From Pantoea sp. IMH (GTDB lineage Bacteria > Pseudomonadota > Gammaproteobacteria > Enterobacterales > Enterobacteriaceae), in assembly GCF_000599885.1 (NCBI RefSeq), contig NZ_JFGT01000005.1, forward strand, positions 124,001 through 188,000: a DNA stretch of 64,000 bases, written 5' to 3'. Within the stretch, counting starts at the first letter, position 1. The number at the start of each line of letters is the position of its first letter. Below, in pieces: positions 48,773-56,493 of this stretch. The notes below the pieces were generated by a model that was not told where the DNA came from, searched no databases, and saw nothing but the letters and a program-made list of their open reading frames with translations. The position numbers and the translations under genes are program-made.

Positions 48773-49531
48773 GTGAAGCAAACCCAACGTCATGACGCCA
48801 TTATCGAGTTGGTGCGTCGCCAGGGCTACGTCAGTACGGAAGAGCTGGTGGAGCATTTCACCGTCAGCCCGCAAACCATCCGGCGGGATCTGAACGATCT
48901 CGCGGAGCAGAATAAAATACAGCGTCATCACGGCGGCGCGGCGCTCCCTTCCAGTTCGGAAAATACCGCCTGGCAGGATCGTAAAATGATGTGGTCAGCG
49001 GAAAAGGCGCGCATCGCGCAGCGCGTCGCCAGCCAGATCCCTGACGGCGCCTCCCTGTTTATCGATATCGGCACCACGCCCGAGGCGGTTGCGCATGCGC
49101 TGCTGAACCACAACAATCTGCGGGTGGTCACCAATAATCTCAACGTCGCTATGCTGATGATGTCAAAACCGGACTTCAGCCTGATTGTTGCCGGTGGTGA
49201 AGTTCGCACCCGTGACGGTGGCATCATGGGAGAAGCCACGCTGGATTACATTTCACAGTTTCGCCTTGATTACGGCATTCTGGGGATCAGCGGCATTGAT
49301 ATGGACGGATCGCTGCTCGACTTTGACTATCATGAAGTCCGCACCAAACGGGCCATCATTGAGAACTCCCGCTGCGTGATGCTGGTGGCGGATCATTCGA
49401 AATTTGGCCGCAACGCAATGGTCAATCTGGGCAACATGAGCCTGATCGATTATCTGTTTACCGATGAGGCTCCACCGCCCAACGTACTGAAAAACATTGA
49501 GCAGCATGAAGTTCATCTGGAACTCTGCTGA
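48773..49531 (+). CDS. glpR: Glycerol-3-phosphate regulon repressor GlpR (DeoR family)
   Basis: Represses glp genes, released by glycerol-3-phosphate. 252 aa starting with GTG at 48773 (KQTQRHDAIIELVRRQGYVS), preceded by AGGAGAG. DeoR helix-turn-helix YVSTEELVEHFTVSPQTIRR (about 18-37) and effector domain with IDIGTTPEAVAHAL. Some E. coli K-12 strains carry a frameshifted glpR; here the frame is intact. Confidence 0.96.
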   Translation: MKQTQRHDAIIELVRRQGYVSTEELVEHFTVSPQTIRRDLNDLAEQNKIQRHHGGAALPSSSENTAWQDRKMMWSAEKARIAQRVASQIPDGASLFIDIGTTPEAVAHALLNHNNLRVVTNNLNVAMLMMSKPDFSLIVAGGEVRTRDGGIMGEATLDYISQFRLDYGILGISGIDMDGSLLDFDYHEVRTKRAIIENSRCVMLVADHSKFGRNAMVNLGNMSLIDYLFTDEAPPPNVLKNIEQHEVHLELC

Positions 49532-49700
49532 GGTCTGGCGCTCGCCTGACGGCAGCAGGGATGCTGCAAAACTGCTTCTTTATCGTTCTCACATTTTCTC
49601 ACTTCTCAGGTGAGCATTTTCTGCTGTTCCGGTCTTAACTGTAAACGTCTGTAGTGCTTTTACTTTTCATCTTTCGTCCATTACTGGAAAAGGGAGCGGT

Positions 49701-49790
49701 ATGTCGCAACTGAAATTTCATCCGGCGCGCTTTAACGCGCCGCTTACGCGCCAGGCAAAGCCGGTTTCTCTCTGGCAGAGCAAAGGATGA
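49701..49790 (+). pseudogene. malP: Possible malP remnant (29-codon ORF)
   Basis: A short frame with a good ribosome-binding site (AAGGGAG) reads MSQLKFHPARFNAPLTRQ then AKPVSLWQSKG and stops 10 bp before malQ. Its first 18 residues match the remembered N-terminus of E. coli MalP (MSQPIFNDKQFQEALSRQ) at eight positions in register. It sits exactly where malP would precede malQ. The remainder does not resemble MalP. I infer a large internal deletion; it could instead be a new leader ORF for malQ. Confidence 0.45.
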
Positions 49791-49800
49791 GGGGCGCGCT

Positions 49801-51894
49801 ATGAACAGGAAAAAAATTGAAGAGCAGGCGGCAGCAGCGGGGATCGCCGCAAAATATGTGAATGCCAGAGGCGAACCTGAAGAGATCAGTCTGGCGATCC
49901 GTCAGCGGTTGCTGGCCGCAATGGCGCCAGCGAGCCGCAAAAAAAATGCGCCGCTTCCGGCCTGCAAGGTATTTATCCGTCGCCGTACGATGCTGCTGGA
50001 TATTGCCGGTTCCGGACGCTATCAGTGGCGGCTGGAAACGGAAAGCGGGAAGACGTTTCACGGCGAAATTGACGGCGGCAGCGCGCTTAAGCTGCCTGCC
50101 AGCCTGGCGTACGGTTACCATCAGCTTACGCTTACGCAGGGCAAAAAAAGCTGGACGAGCCGCGTTATCGTCGCGCCTGAGCGCTGCTATGAACCGGAAC
50201 CGCTGCTGGCCGGAAAACGGCTTTGGGGCGCCACCGTTCAGCTTTATACGCTGCGCTCGGAAAACAACTGGGGCATCGGCGACTTTGGCGATCTCAGAAG
50301 AATGCTGGCCGAAATTGCCGATCGCGGCGGTGCCTTTATTGGCCTGAATCCCATTCACTCGCTCTATCCGGCCAGTCCGGAAAACGCCAGTCCTTACAGT
50401 CCCTCATCACGACGCTGGCTGAATGTGATCTACATTGATGTCTCAGCCGTGCCGGATTTCCAGCAGAGCAAAGCAGCACAGCGCTGGTGGCAGCAGAAAA
50501 ATACCCGTGCGCAGCTGGCGAAAGCAAGGGAAAGTGACTGGGTGGATTACACGCGGGTTATCGGGCTGAAAATGCAGGGGTTGTGTCACGCGTGGCACCA
50601 TTTCAACCAGCGTGACGAGCAGGATGCCGATCGGCAGCAGTTCCAGAAATTTGTCGAGAGTGGCGGTAAAAGTCTGTTCTGGCAGGCCGCCTACGACGCG
50701 CTGCACGGCGCCATGCTGAAGGAAGATCCGCAGCGCTGGGGCTGGCCCGCCTGGCCGGAAGCACTACAGCAAACCGACAGCGAGGCGGTACAACACTTCT
50801 GCGACAGTAACGAAGAGGAGATCCGTTTCTGGCTATGGCTACAGTGGCTGGCGCACAGCCAGTTTGACGCCTGCTGGCAGCTCAGCCAGCAGCGCGGTAT
50901 GCCGATTGGCCTTTATCGCGACCTGGCGGTTGGCGTGGCAGAAGGGGGAACGGAGACGTGGTGTGACCGGGAGCTGTACTGCCTGGGCGCGTCAGTGGGC
51001 GCGCCACCGGATATTCTCGGCCCGCAGGGACAAAACTGGGGTCTGCCGCCGATGGATCCCCACGTTATGACGGCAAGAGGTTATCAGCCCTTTATCGATC
51101 TCGTGCGGGCCAATATGGCGAGCTGCGGCGCGCTTCGCATTGATCACGTCATGTCGATGTTGCGGTTATGGTGGATACCTTACGGGGAAACGGCGGATAA
51201 CGGCGCCTATGTTTATTACCCGGTAGAAGATTTACTGGCGATCCTGGCGCTGGAAAGCCAGCGCAACCGCTGCATGGTGATCGGCGAGGATCTGGGCACC
51301 GTGCCAAAGGAGATTGTCGCGATGCTTCGCCGTAGCGGCATTTATTCCTGGAAAGTGTTGTTCTTTGAACAAGATAAACCGGATAGCTATCGTTCGCCCG
51401 CTTCGTGGCCCCGTCAGTCGATGGCGAGCGCGACCACTCATGATCTGCCGACGCTGCGGGGATTCTGGACGGCGGGCGATCTTTCTCTCGGCGAGGAGTT
51501 AGGCATTTATCCGGATAAAGCCGTATTGCATGGGCTCCATCAGGATCGTGCCAGGCAGAAGCAGGCGCTGCTGGAGGCGCTGCGTCAGTATGGTTGCCTG
51601 CCTCAACGTAGCGGAAAAAATGCCAGCCTGATGGCGATGAACCCGCAGCTTAATCGCGCCATGCAGCGGTTTATCGCCGACAGCAACAGCGCGCTGCTGG
51701 GGCTACAGCCGGAAGACTGGCTGGACATGGCAGAGCCGGTCAACGTTCCCGGCACCACCGATCGCTACCCCAACTGGCGGCGTAAACTGGCGGTGACGCT
51801 GGAGGCGATGTTTAGCGACGATCGCATCAACAAACTGCTTAAAGACCTTAATCGCAGGCGCAACGCTGGCAACGGTGTGGGCAGAGAGAAATGA
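49801..51894 (+). CDS. malQ: 4-alpha-glucanotransferase (amylomaltase) MalQ
   Basis: Moves glucan chains between maltodextrins, releasing glucose. 697 aa, GH77, full length. Catalytic motifs CGALRIDHVMSMLRLWWIP (Asp nucleophile), IGEDLGTVP (Glu) and TTHDLPTLRGFW (Asp). It stands alone, without malP, malT or other mal genes nearby, so its MalT control may be lost. Here it may serve glycogen breakdown products from GlgX/GlgP. Confidence 0.96.
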   Translation: MNRKKIEEQAAAAGIAAKYVNARGEPEEISLAIRQRLLAAMAPASRKKNAPLPACKVFIRRRTMLLDIAGSGRYQWRLETESGKTFHGEIDGGSALKLPASLAYGYHQLTLTQGKKSWTSRVIVAPERCYEPEPLLAGKRLWGATVQLYTLRSENNWGIGDFGDLRRMLAEIADRGGAFIGLNPIHSLYPASPENASPYSPSSRRWLNVIYIDVSAVPDFQQSKAAQRWWQQKNTRAQLAKARESDWVDYTRVIGLKMQGLCHAWHHFNQRDEQDADRQQFQKFVESGGKSLFWQAAYDALHGAMLKEDPQRWGWPAWPEALQQTDSEAVQHFCDSNEEEIRFWLWLQWLAHSQFDACWQLSQQRGMPIGLYRDLAVGVAEGGTETWCDRELYCLGASVGAPPDILGPQGQNWGLPPMDPHVMTARGYQPFIDLVRANMASCGALRIDHVMSMLRLWWIPYGETADNGAYVYYPVEDLLAILALESQRNRCMVIGEDLGTVPKEIVAMLRRSGIYSWKVLFFEQDKPDSYRSPASWPRQSMASATTHDLPTLRGFWTAGDLSLGEELGIYPDKAVLHGLHQDRARQKQALLEALRQYGCLPQRSGKNASLMAMNPQLNRAMQRFIADSNSALLGLQPEDWLDMAEPVNVPGTTDRYPNWRRKLAVTLEAMFSDDRINKLLKDLNRRRNAGNGVGREK

Positions 51895-51958
51895 GCCAGG
51901 GAGGCCTGGAGAAAAACAGCGTGGCGCTTTGCAGCTAAGAAGAGTATTGCAGGGATGC

Positions 51959-52040
51959 ATGCTGCGAAAGGGTTGAATGCTTCGAAAAGGATAAATGCGG
52001 CGGCAGAGAAGAATGCTGCGCAAGGAAGAAATAATGCGGG
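51959..52040. repeat. Degenerate 18-bp tandem repeats after malQ
   Basis: Four diverged units beginning ATGCTGCG, ATGCTTCG, ATGCGGCG and ATGCTGCG at 51959, 51977, 51995 and 52013, each 18 bp. A further partial ATGCGGGC follows after a 2-3 bp offset. They lie between malQ and nfuA, both of which end nearby. A plus-strand frame through them reads a six-residue pattern (LNASKR, INAAAE, KNAAQG) up to the TAG at 52078. Confidence 0.6.
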
Positions 52041-52073
52041 CAGCACAGAGGCCGCCCGCGTAACGCCGCCCAC

Positions 52074-52649
52074 TCAGTAGAAGGAGTGCTCGCCGCGCTG
52101 GTGCTCGGTCAGATCGCGGACGCCCTTCAGTTCCGGGAAAGTGGCCAGCAGCTCTTTCTCAATCCCTTCCTTGAGGGTCACATCCACCATGGAACAGCCG
52201 TTACAGCCGCCGCCAAACTGCAGAATGGCGTAGCCGTCATCGGTGATTTCCATCAGGGATACCCGGCCGCCGTGGCTGGCGAGCTGTGGGTTGATCTGCG
52301 CCTGCAGCTGATATTCAACGCGTTCAATAAGCGGCGCGTCGTCGCTGACTTTACGCATTTTGGCGTTTGGCGCTTTCAGCGTCAGCTGGGAGCCAAGGTT
52401 ATCGGTAACGAAGTCGATTTCCGCATCGTCGAGATAGGGTGCGCTCAGCTCATCCACATAGGCAGAGAGCTTTTCAAACTTCAGTTCGGTGTCGGTGGCT
52501 TCTACCGCATCGGGTGGACAGTAAGAGACACCGCACTCGGCAGTTGGCGTACCCGGATTAATGACGAATACGCGGATTTGGGTGCCATCTTCCTGTTTCG
52601 ACAGCAGTTTTGCGAAGTGCTCTTGCGCAGAATCAGTAATTCGGATCAT
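52074..52649 (-). CDS. nfuA: Fe-S cluster carrier NfuA
   Basis: Carries and delivers 4Fe-4S clusters, important under oxidative stress and iron shortage. 191 aa. N-terminal degenerate A-type domain (lacking the three carrier cysteines of true A-type proteins) and C-terminal Nfu domain with CNGC in [17 protein letters not shown]. In E. coli it is next to gntX as here. Confidence 0.97.
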   Translation of the reverse strand: MIRITDSAQEHFAKLLSKQEDGTQIRVFVINPGTPTAECGVSYCPPDAVEATDTELKFEKLSAYVDELSAPYLDDAEIDFVTDNLGSQLTLKAPNAKMRKVSDDAPLIERVEYQLQAQINPQLASHGGRVSLMEITDDGYAILQFGGGCNGCSMVDVTLKEGIEKELLATFPELKGVRDLTEHQRGEHSFY

Positions 52650-52707
52650 GGCGATTGCTCAATAGTTGACTAAATCAGTTGGTTATAATACGCCCATCGC
52701 CGACGCT

Positions 52708-53391
52708 CTACAAGGTTCGGCACAGGCACCATATCTGTACGCTGGCGGCGCCCGCCGCCAGCAAAATGCGGCTCATCTCCCCGGCAGTGCTGCCGGTGGT
52801 CACCACGTCATCGATAAGGGCAATATGCTCATCCCTGACACCGGTGACCACCCGGAAGGCACCCCGTAAATTCCGGCGGCGCGCCCGGGCTGTCAGGCTG
52901 TGCTGAACCGCTGTCTGACGAAGCGGCCTGATGCCTGCGGGCAGATAGCGGCAACCGAGCCAGTGGGCGAGAGAGCGGGTCACGCTTTCCATCTGGTGAT
53001 AGCCGCGCTGCCAGGCGCGCTTTTTCTGTAAGGGTACAGTAAGTAGCAGCGTGGGTCTGCACAGCCCGTGCTCACGCCGTGCCGCCAGCCAGCGCAATAG
53101 CAGCAGCCTCGCCAGCATGGAGGAAAGCGCGTTAGCACGGAAAAATTTCAGCCGCTTAACCAGTTCGCGTACCGGCGGCTGCCAGTCGCTCACGGCGACC
53201 ATATGTTGCCAGGCGGGAGGATGCAGCAGGCAGCGGCCGCATTCAAGACGGGATGTCGCTGCCGGTAGTCCGCAGCGGGGACAGCAGGCGGGCAGGCGGG
53301 GTAAGTTACGCAGACAAAGGCTACAGCAGCCATGATGCGCAAGGGCGAGCGGCATCTGACATAGCCAACAGGCGGCGGGGATTGATAGCAT
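52708..53391 (-). CDS. gntX: ComF-family phosphoribosyltransferase-like protein GntX
   Basis: ComF-like protein, 227 aa from ATG 53391 (MLSIPAACWLCQMPLALAHH); a longer frame extends over the bioH start and is not favoured. N-terminal zinc-type cysteines (CWLC, CSLC, CPRC, CGRC) and a phosphoribosyltransferase loop IALIDDVVTTGSTAGE. Needed for DNA use as carbon source in E. coli (as ComF/GntX); biochemical reaction unknown. Divergent from bioH across 32 bp. Confidence 0.92.
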   Translation of the reverse strand: MLSIPAACWLCQMPLALAHHGCCSLCLRNLPRLPACCPRCGLPAATSRLECGRCLLHPPAWQHMVAVSDWQPPVRELVKRLKFFRANALSSMLARLLLLRWLAARREHGLCRPTLLLTVPLQKKRAWQRGYHQMESVTRSLAHWLGCRYLPAGIRPLRQTAVQHSLTARARRRNLRGAFRVVTGVRDEHIALIDDVVTTGSTAGEMSRILLAAGAASVQIWCLCRTL

Positions 53392-53423
53392 AGCGGCCTC
53401 AGATAAAAACAGGACAATAACGC

Positions 53424-54200
53424 ATGACTCAGCTTTACTGGGAGACAACAGGCGCAGGCGATCGCGATCTTGTGATGCTGCACGGATGGGGGCTGAATGC
53501 GGAGGTGTGGCGCAGCACGTTGGCGCGGCTCAGCCCCCATTTTCGCCTGCATCTGGTGGATCTGCCCGGCTATGGACGCAGCCACTCTTTTCCCGCCATG
53601 AGTCTGGATGAGATGGTGGCCACGCTGCTGCCGCATGCCCCTGCGAAGGCGCTCTGGCTCGGCTGGTCGCTGGGGGGGCTGGCGGCCAGCAAAATGGCGT
53701 TACGCCACCCGGAGCGGGTAAGCGGCGTAATTGGTGTGGCAACCTCGCCTTGCTTTACGGCGGGTGAAGCCTGGCCGGGAATTAAACCGGAAACGCTCAG
53801 CGGCTTTCAGCGTCAGCTGAGCGAGGATTTTCAGCGTACCGTTGAGCGCTTTCTCGCGCTGCAAACGCTGGGCACCGAAACGGCACGTCAGGATGCCCGG
53901 ATGCTTAAAAATGTGGTGCTTAGCCAGCAGGCTCCGGATGTTAACGTCCTGAACGGCGGGCTGGAAATATTGCGTACGACCGATCTGCGTGAAGCGATGC
54001 TGGCGTTTACCGTACCGCTGTTGAGAATTTATGGTGCCCTGGATGGACTGGTGCCGCGCCGCATCGTCCCCCTGCTTGACCAGGCATGGCCCGACAGCGA
54101 GGCGGTCATTATTGATAAAGCTGCCCATGCGCCCTTTATTTCTCACCCGGAAATCTTTTGCCAGCAACTGATTGATTTCGATTTGAAAATATCACATTAA
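53424..54200 (+). CDS. bioH: Pimeloyl-[acyl-carrier-protein] methyl ester esterase BioH
   Basis: Removes the methyl group from pimeloyl-ACP methyl ester, ending the biotin-chain synthesis stage. 258 aa, alpha/beta hydrolase with nucleophile Ser82 in [11 protein letters not shown], Asp in [11 protein letters not shown] and His in [11 protein letters not shown]. Followed by a clear terminator. Confidence 0.96.
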   Translation: MTQLYWETTGAGDRDLVMLHGWGLNAEVWRSTLARLSPHFRLHLVDLPGYGRSHSFPAMSLDEMVATLLPHAPAKALWLGWSLGGLAASKMALRHPERVSGVIGVATSPCFTAGEAWPGIKPETLSGFQRQLSEDFQRTVERFLALQTLGTETARQDARMLKNVVLSQQAPDVNVLNGGLEILRTTDLREAMLAFTVPLLRIYGALDGLVPRRIVPLLDQAWPDSEAVIIDKAAHAPFISHPEIFCQQLIDFDLKISH

Positions 54201-54249
54201 ATTTGCCTTTCCGGCTGGCTATTTATCCATCAGGGGCAATAATAAAGAG

Positions 54250-54273
54250 GGTAAGCAGGAACGCTTACCTTTT
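54250..54273 (+). terminator. Rho-independent terminator after bioH
   Basis: Perfect 7-bp GGTAAGC / GCTTACC stem with AGGAAC loop and TTTT. Confidence 0.85.
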
Positions 54274-54365
54274 ACCTCTGAGATGGCCAGGGAGCCGGAC
54301 AGTCTTCTCCCTGTAACCCCATCGAGCGACGGCTTATTTCTAACAACTATGCAGGAGAGTGTTTG

Positions 54366-54635
54366 ATGAAAATGTTCAAAACAGCTGTGGCCGGTTTACT
54401 GGTTAGTGCAGTTTCTTTCGGCGCATTTGCCGCGCAGGAAGTGACGAAAGAAGAAGTGCAGACCATGAAGCTTGAAAAAATTGGTACGGTTAGCACGACG
54501 GCAGAAACCACCTCGCCAATGGACGCTAAAGAAGAGCTGTCCAAAATGGCTGATGAAAAAGGCGGGAAATATTTCCTGGTGATCGCCGGCCGTGAGCACG
54601 GTAAATTCAGTGCTACCGCAGACGTCTATAAGTAA
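54366..54635 (+). CDS. Small periplasmic YdgH/BhsA/McbA-like protein (DUF1471)
   Basis: 89 aa with a signal peptide (MKMFKTAVAGLLVSAVSFGA to about AFA-A) and a DUF1471 domain: MKLEKIGTVSTTAETTSPMD, then the C-terminal AGREHGKFSATADVYK pattern. Family members such as BhsA, McbA and YhcN are envelope stress or biofilm related; the role of this one is unknown. ATG at 54366 with AGGAGAG upstream. Not present between bioH and feo in E. coli, so it is an accessory insertion. Confidence 0.85.
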   Translation: MKMFKTAVAGLLVSAVSFGAFAAQEVTKEEVQTMKLEKIGTVSTTAETTSPMDAKEELSKMADEKGGKYFLVIAGREHGKFSATADVYK

Positions 54636-54643
54636 ATCCCGGA

Positions 54644-54673
54644 AGCAGGCAGAGCGCATTCTGCCTGCTTTTT
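54644..54673. terminator. Bidirectional terminator between DUF1471 gene and GH13_18 gene
   Basis: Perfect 10-bp AGCAGGCAGA / TCTGCCTGCT stem with 6-nt loop followed by TTTT; overlaps the stop of the convergent phosphorylase gene. Confidence 0.88.
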
Positions 54674-56360
54674 AACCCTTCAGCCACAGCCAGCCCCAGG
54701 GCGCCAGCGACACCGGCGCGTCACCTTCTATGCGCTCATCATTATTGATATTTCTGTAGCGCCTGTTTTCCGGCAGCGACCAGGTCACCTCACGTCCGCT
54801 GAGGTTGTAGATACACAGTAGCGCATCATGTTTTTTAACCGGCTGCCGGCCGATGACCAGCAGCGCATTGTCGCTTTCCAGCACCTCCATCGGCGTATCG
54901 GGATGAAAGGCCGGCTGGCGGATGCGTAGCTGAATCAGCGCGCTCAAAGCGTGGTAAACACGGTGACGCAGCGACTTGCGATCGCCCAGCGCCGCTTCAA
55001 TCGCGCTGATGGCATATTTTTCACGGTTAATCGCCCGGTTATGCCCGGCGACCTTCACGCCTTCCATATCATTTCGCGATCCCAGAATGCTCTGTACATA
55101 AATGGCCGGCACGCCGGGAAAGGCCAGTAGCAGGGCATGAGCCAGCATAAAGCGCTGCAGCCGCGTGTCATCGTCATCCTCTTTTTTGTTCAGCGCGTCC
55201 ATGTAGGTGACGTTGATTTCGTAGGGACTGGCGGTGCCGTCAGGATTGTTTTTCCATGAAATTAACGCGCCTTCGGTGGCCAGATCGCGCACCAGAGACA
55301 CGATTTCGGTTTCAGGCAGAATGCCGCGTAGCGGGTTCAGGCCAATGCCGTCGTGGGAAGCGAGGAAATTGAAAAAAGTGGTGGTGCCGTCTCCCGTACC
55401 GAGAGAGGCCGCCCACTGCTTCAGCGCGCGGGAAGAACCATAGTGGATTGCGTGCAGCACTAATGGTGGCAGCGAAAACTGATAAACCATCTGCGCTTCA
55501 TCGTATCCGTTACCGAGGTAGCTGATATTGTCTTTATGCGGCACGTTGGTTTCGGTAATGATCACCGTGCCTGGCGCCACTACATTGGCAATAGCGCGAA
55601 ACAGCTTCACCAGCTGGTGCGTTTTTTCGAGATGAATGCAGTTGGTGCCAGGGGTTTTCCACATGTAGCCGACCGCATCGAGCCGGACGTAGTCTGCGCC
55701 TTTTGCCAGGTAATCCAGCAGAACGTCAGCCATACGCAGCAGAACCTCAGGATTGGCAAAGTTGAGGTCAATCTGATCGGCACTGAAGGTTGTCCAGATA
55801 AACCGCGTACTGCCGTCAGCCATCTCAAAAGGTGTCAGCAAAGGCGATGTGCGCGGACGGGTAACGCCGCTCAAATCGGTTGCGGGCGGCATACTGATAA
55901 AAAAGTCATCCCAGCCAGCATCCATCGCCAGATAGTGCTTAAACCAGCGGCTGTGTGCGGAGATATGGTTACAGACAAAATCGAACATCAGGCGCGTATG
56001 CTGGTGCAGTTCAGCCACATCAGACCAGTCGCCGCAGATGGCGCTGACCTGATGATAATCAATCACCGAAAAGCCATCGTCCGACGAATAGGGAAAAAAG
56101 GGCAGCAGATGCACAAGATTGAAGCTGGACTGGAGATGCTGTTGATAAAAGCGGGAGAAGGTACGCAGCGTGGGAGCTTCACTTTCGCGGAACTGATCGG
56201 CATAGGTTATCAGCACCACATCTTTTTCATCCCAGTGCGCTTTACGCTGATGCGACAGGGCATCACGCGTGGTGCAGATGGCGGCGGCCAGCCTTGCCCG
56301 ACAGGCGTCGGGAAAAGTGCCGTCATAGATCTTATCGAGTAGGGAATTGATAATTTCCAT
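54672..56360 (-). CDS. GH13_18 sugar phosphorylase, YcjM-like (probable glucosylglycerate phosphorylase)
   Basis: Retaining alpha-glucoside phosphorylase, 562 aa from ATG 56360 (MEIINSLLDKIYDGTFPDAC). It closely resembles E. coli YcjM, a glucosylglycerate phosphorylase: HWDEKDVVLITYADQFRE, LLPFFPYSSDDGFSVIDYHQ, YVRLDAVGYMWKTPGTNCIH (Asp nucleophile), IITETNVPHKDN (Glu), LASHDGIGLNPLRG and YVQSILGSRNDMEG. Sucrose phosphorylase is a possible alternative. The ribosome-binding site is weak; a TTG start 66 bp upstream is another possibility. In E. coli ycjM belongs to a large ycj transport/oxidation cluster; here it stands alone between bioH and feoB. Confidence 0.88.
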   Translation of the reverse strand: MEIINSLLDKIYDGTFPDACRARLAAAICTTRDALSHQRKAHWDEKDVVLITYADQFRESEAPTLRTFSRFYQQHLQSSFNLVHLLPFFPYSSDDGFSVIDYHQVSAICGDWSDVAELHQHTRLMFDFVCNHISAHSRWFKHYLAMDAGWDDFFISMPPATDLSGVTRPRTSPLLTPFEMADGSTRFIWTTFSADQIDLNFANPEVLLRMADVLLDYLAKGADYVRLDAVGYMWKTPGTNCIHLEKTHQLVKLFRAIANVVAPGTVIITETNVPHKDNISYLGNGYDEAQMVYQFSLPPLVLHAIHYGSSRALKQWAASLGTGDGTTTFFNFLASHDGIGLNPLRGILPETEIVSLVRDLATEGALISWKNNPDGTASPYEINVTYMDALNKKEDDDDTRLQRFMLAHALLLAFPGVPAIYVQSILGSRNDMEGVKVAGHNRAINREKYAISAIEAALGDRKSLRHRVYHALSALIQLRIRQPAFHPDTPMEVLESDNALLVIGRQPVKKHDALLCIYNLSGREVTWSLPENRRYRNINNDERIEGDAPVSLAPWGWLWLKG

Positions 56361-56414
56361 TTTATTGGGGGAGCCACCGCAATTATTCAATGCCACATTA
56401 GCTTTCACTGTAGA

Positions 56415-56493
56415 CCGTTGAAGCAATATCGCAACTTCAACGGCCCTTTAGCGCAAAAGCGGCAGGATCAGTGGCAGTTGCCGCTTTTGGCGC
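56415..56493. terminator. Two hairpins between feoB end and the phosphorylase gene
   Basis: CCGTTGAA / TTCAACGG (56415-56443, perfect 8 bp) and GCGCAAAAGCGGCA / TGCCGCTTTTGGCGC (56451-56493, 14 bp with one bulge, overlapping the feoB stop). Probably mark the end of the feoAB transcript. The space that feoC would occupy holds only these. Confidence 0.55.
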
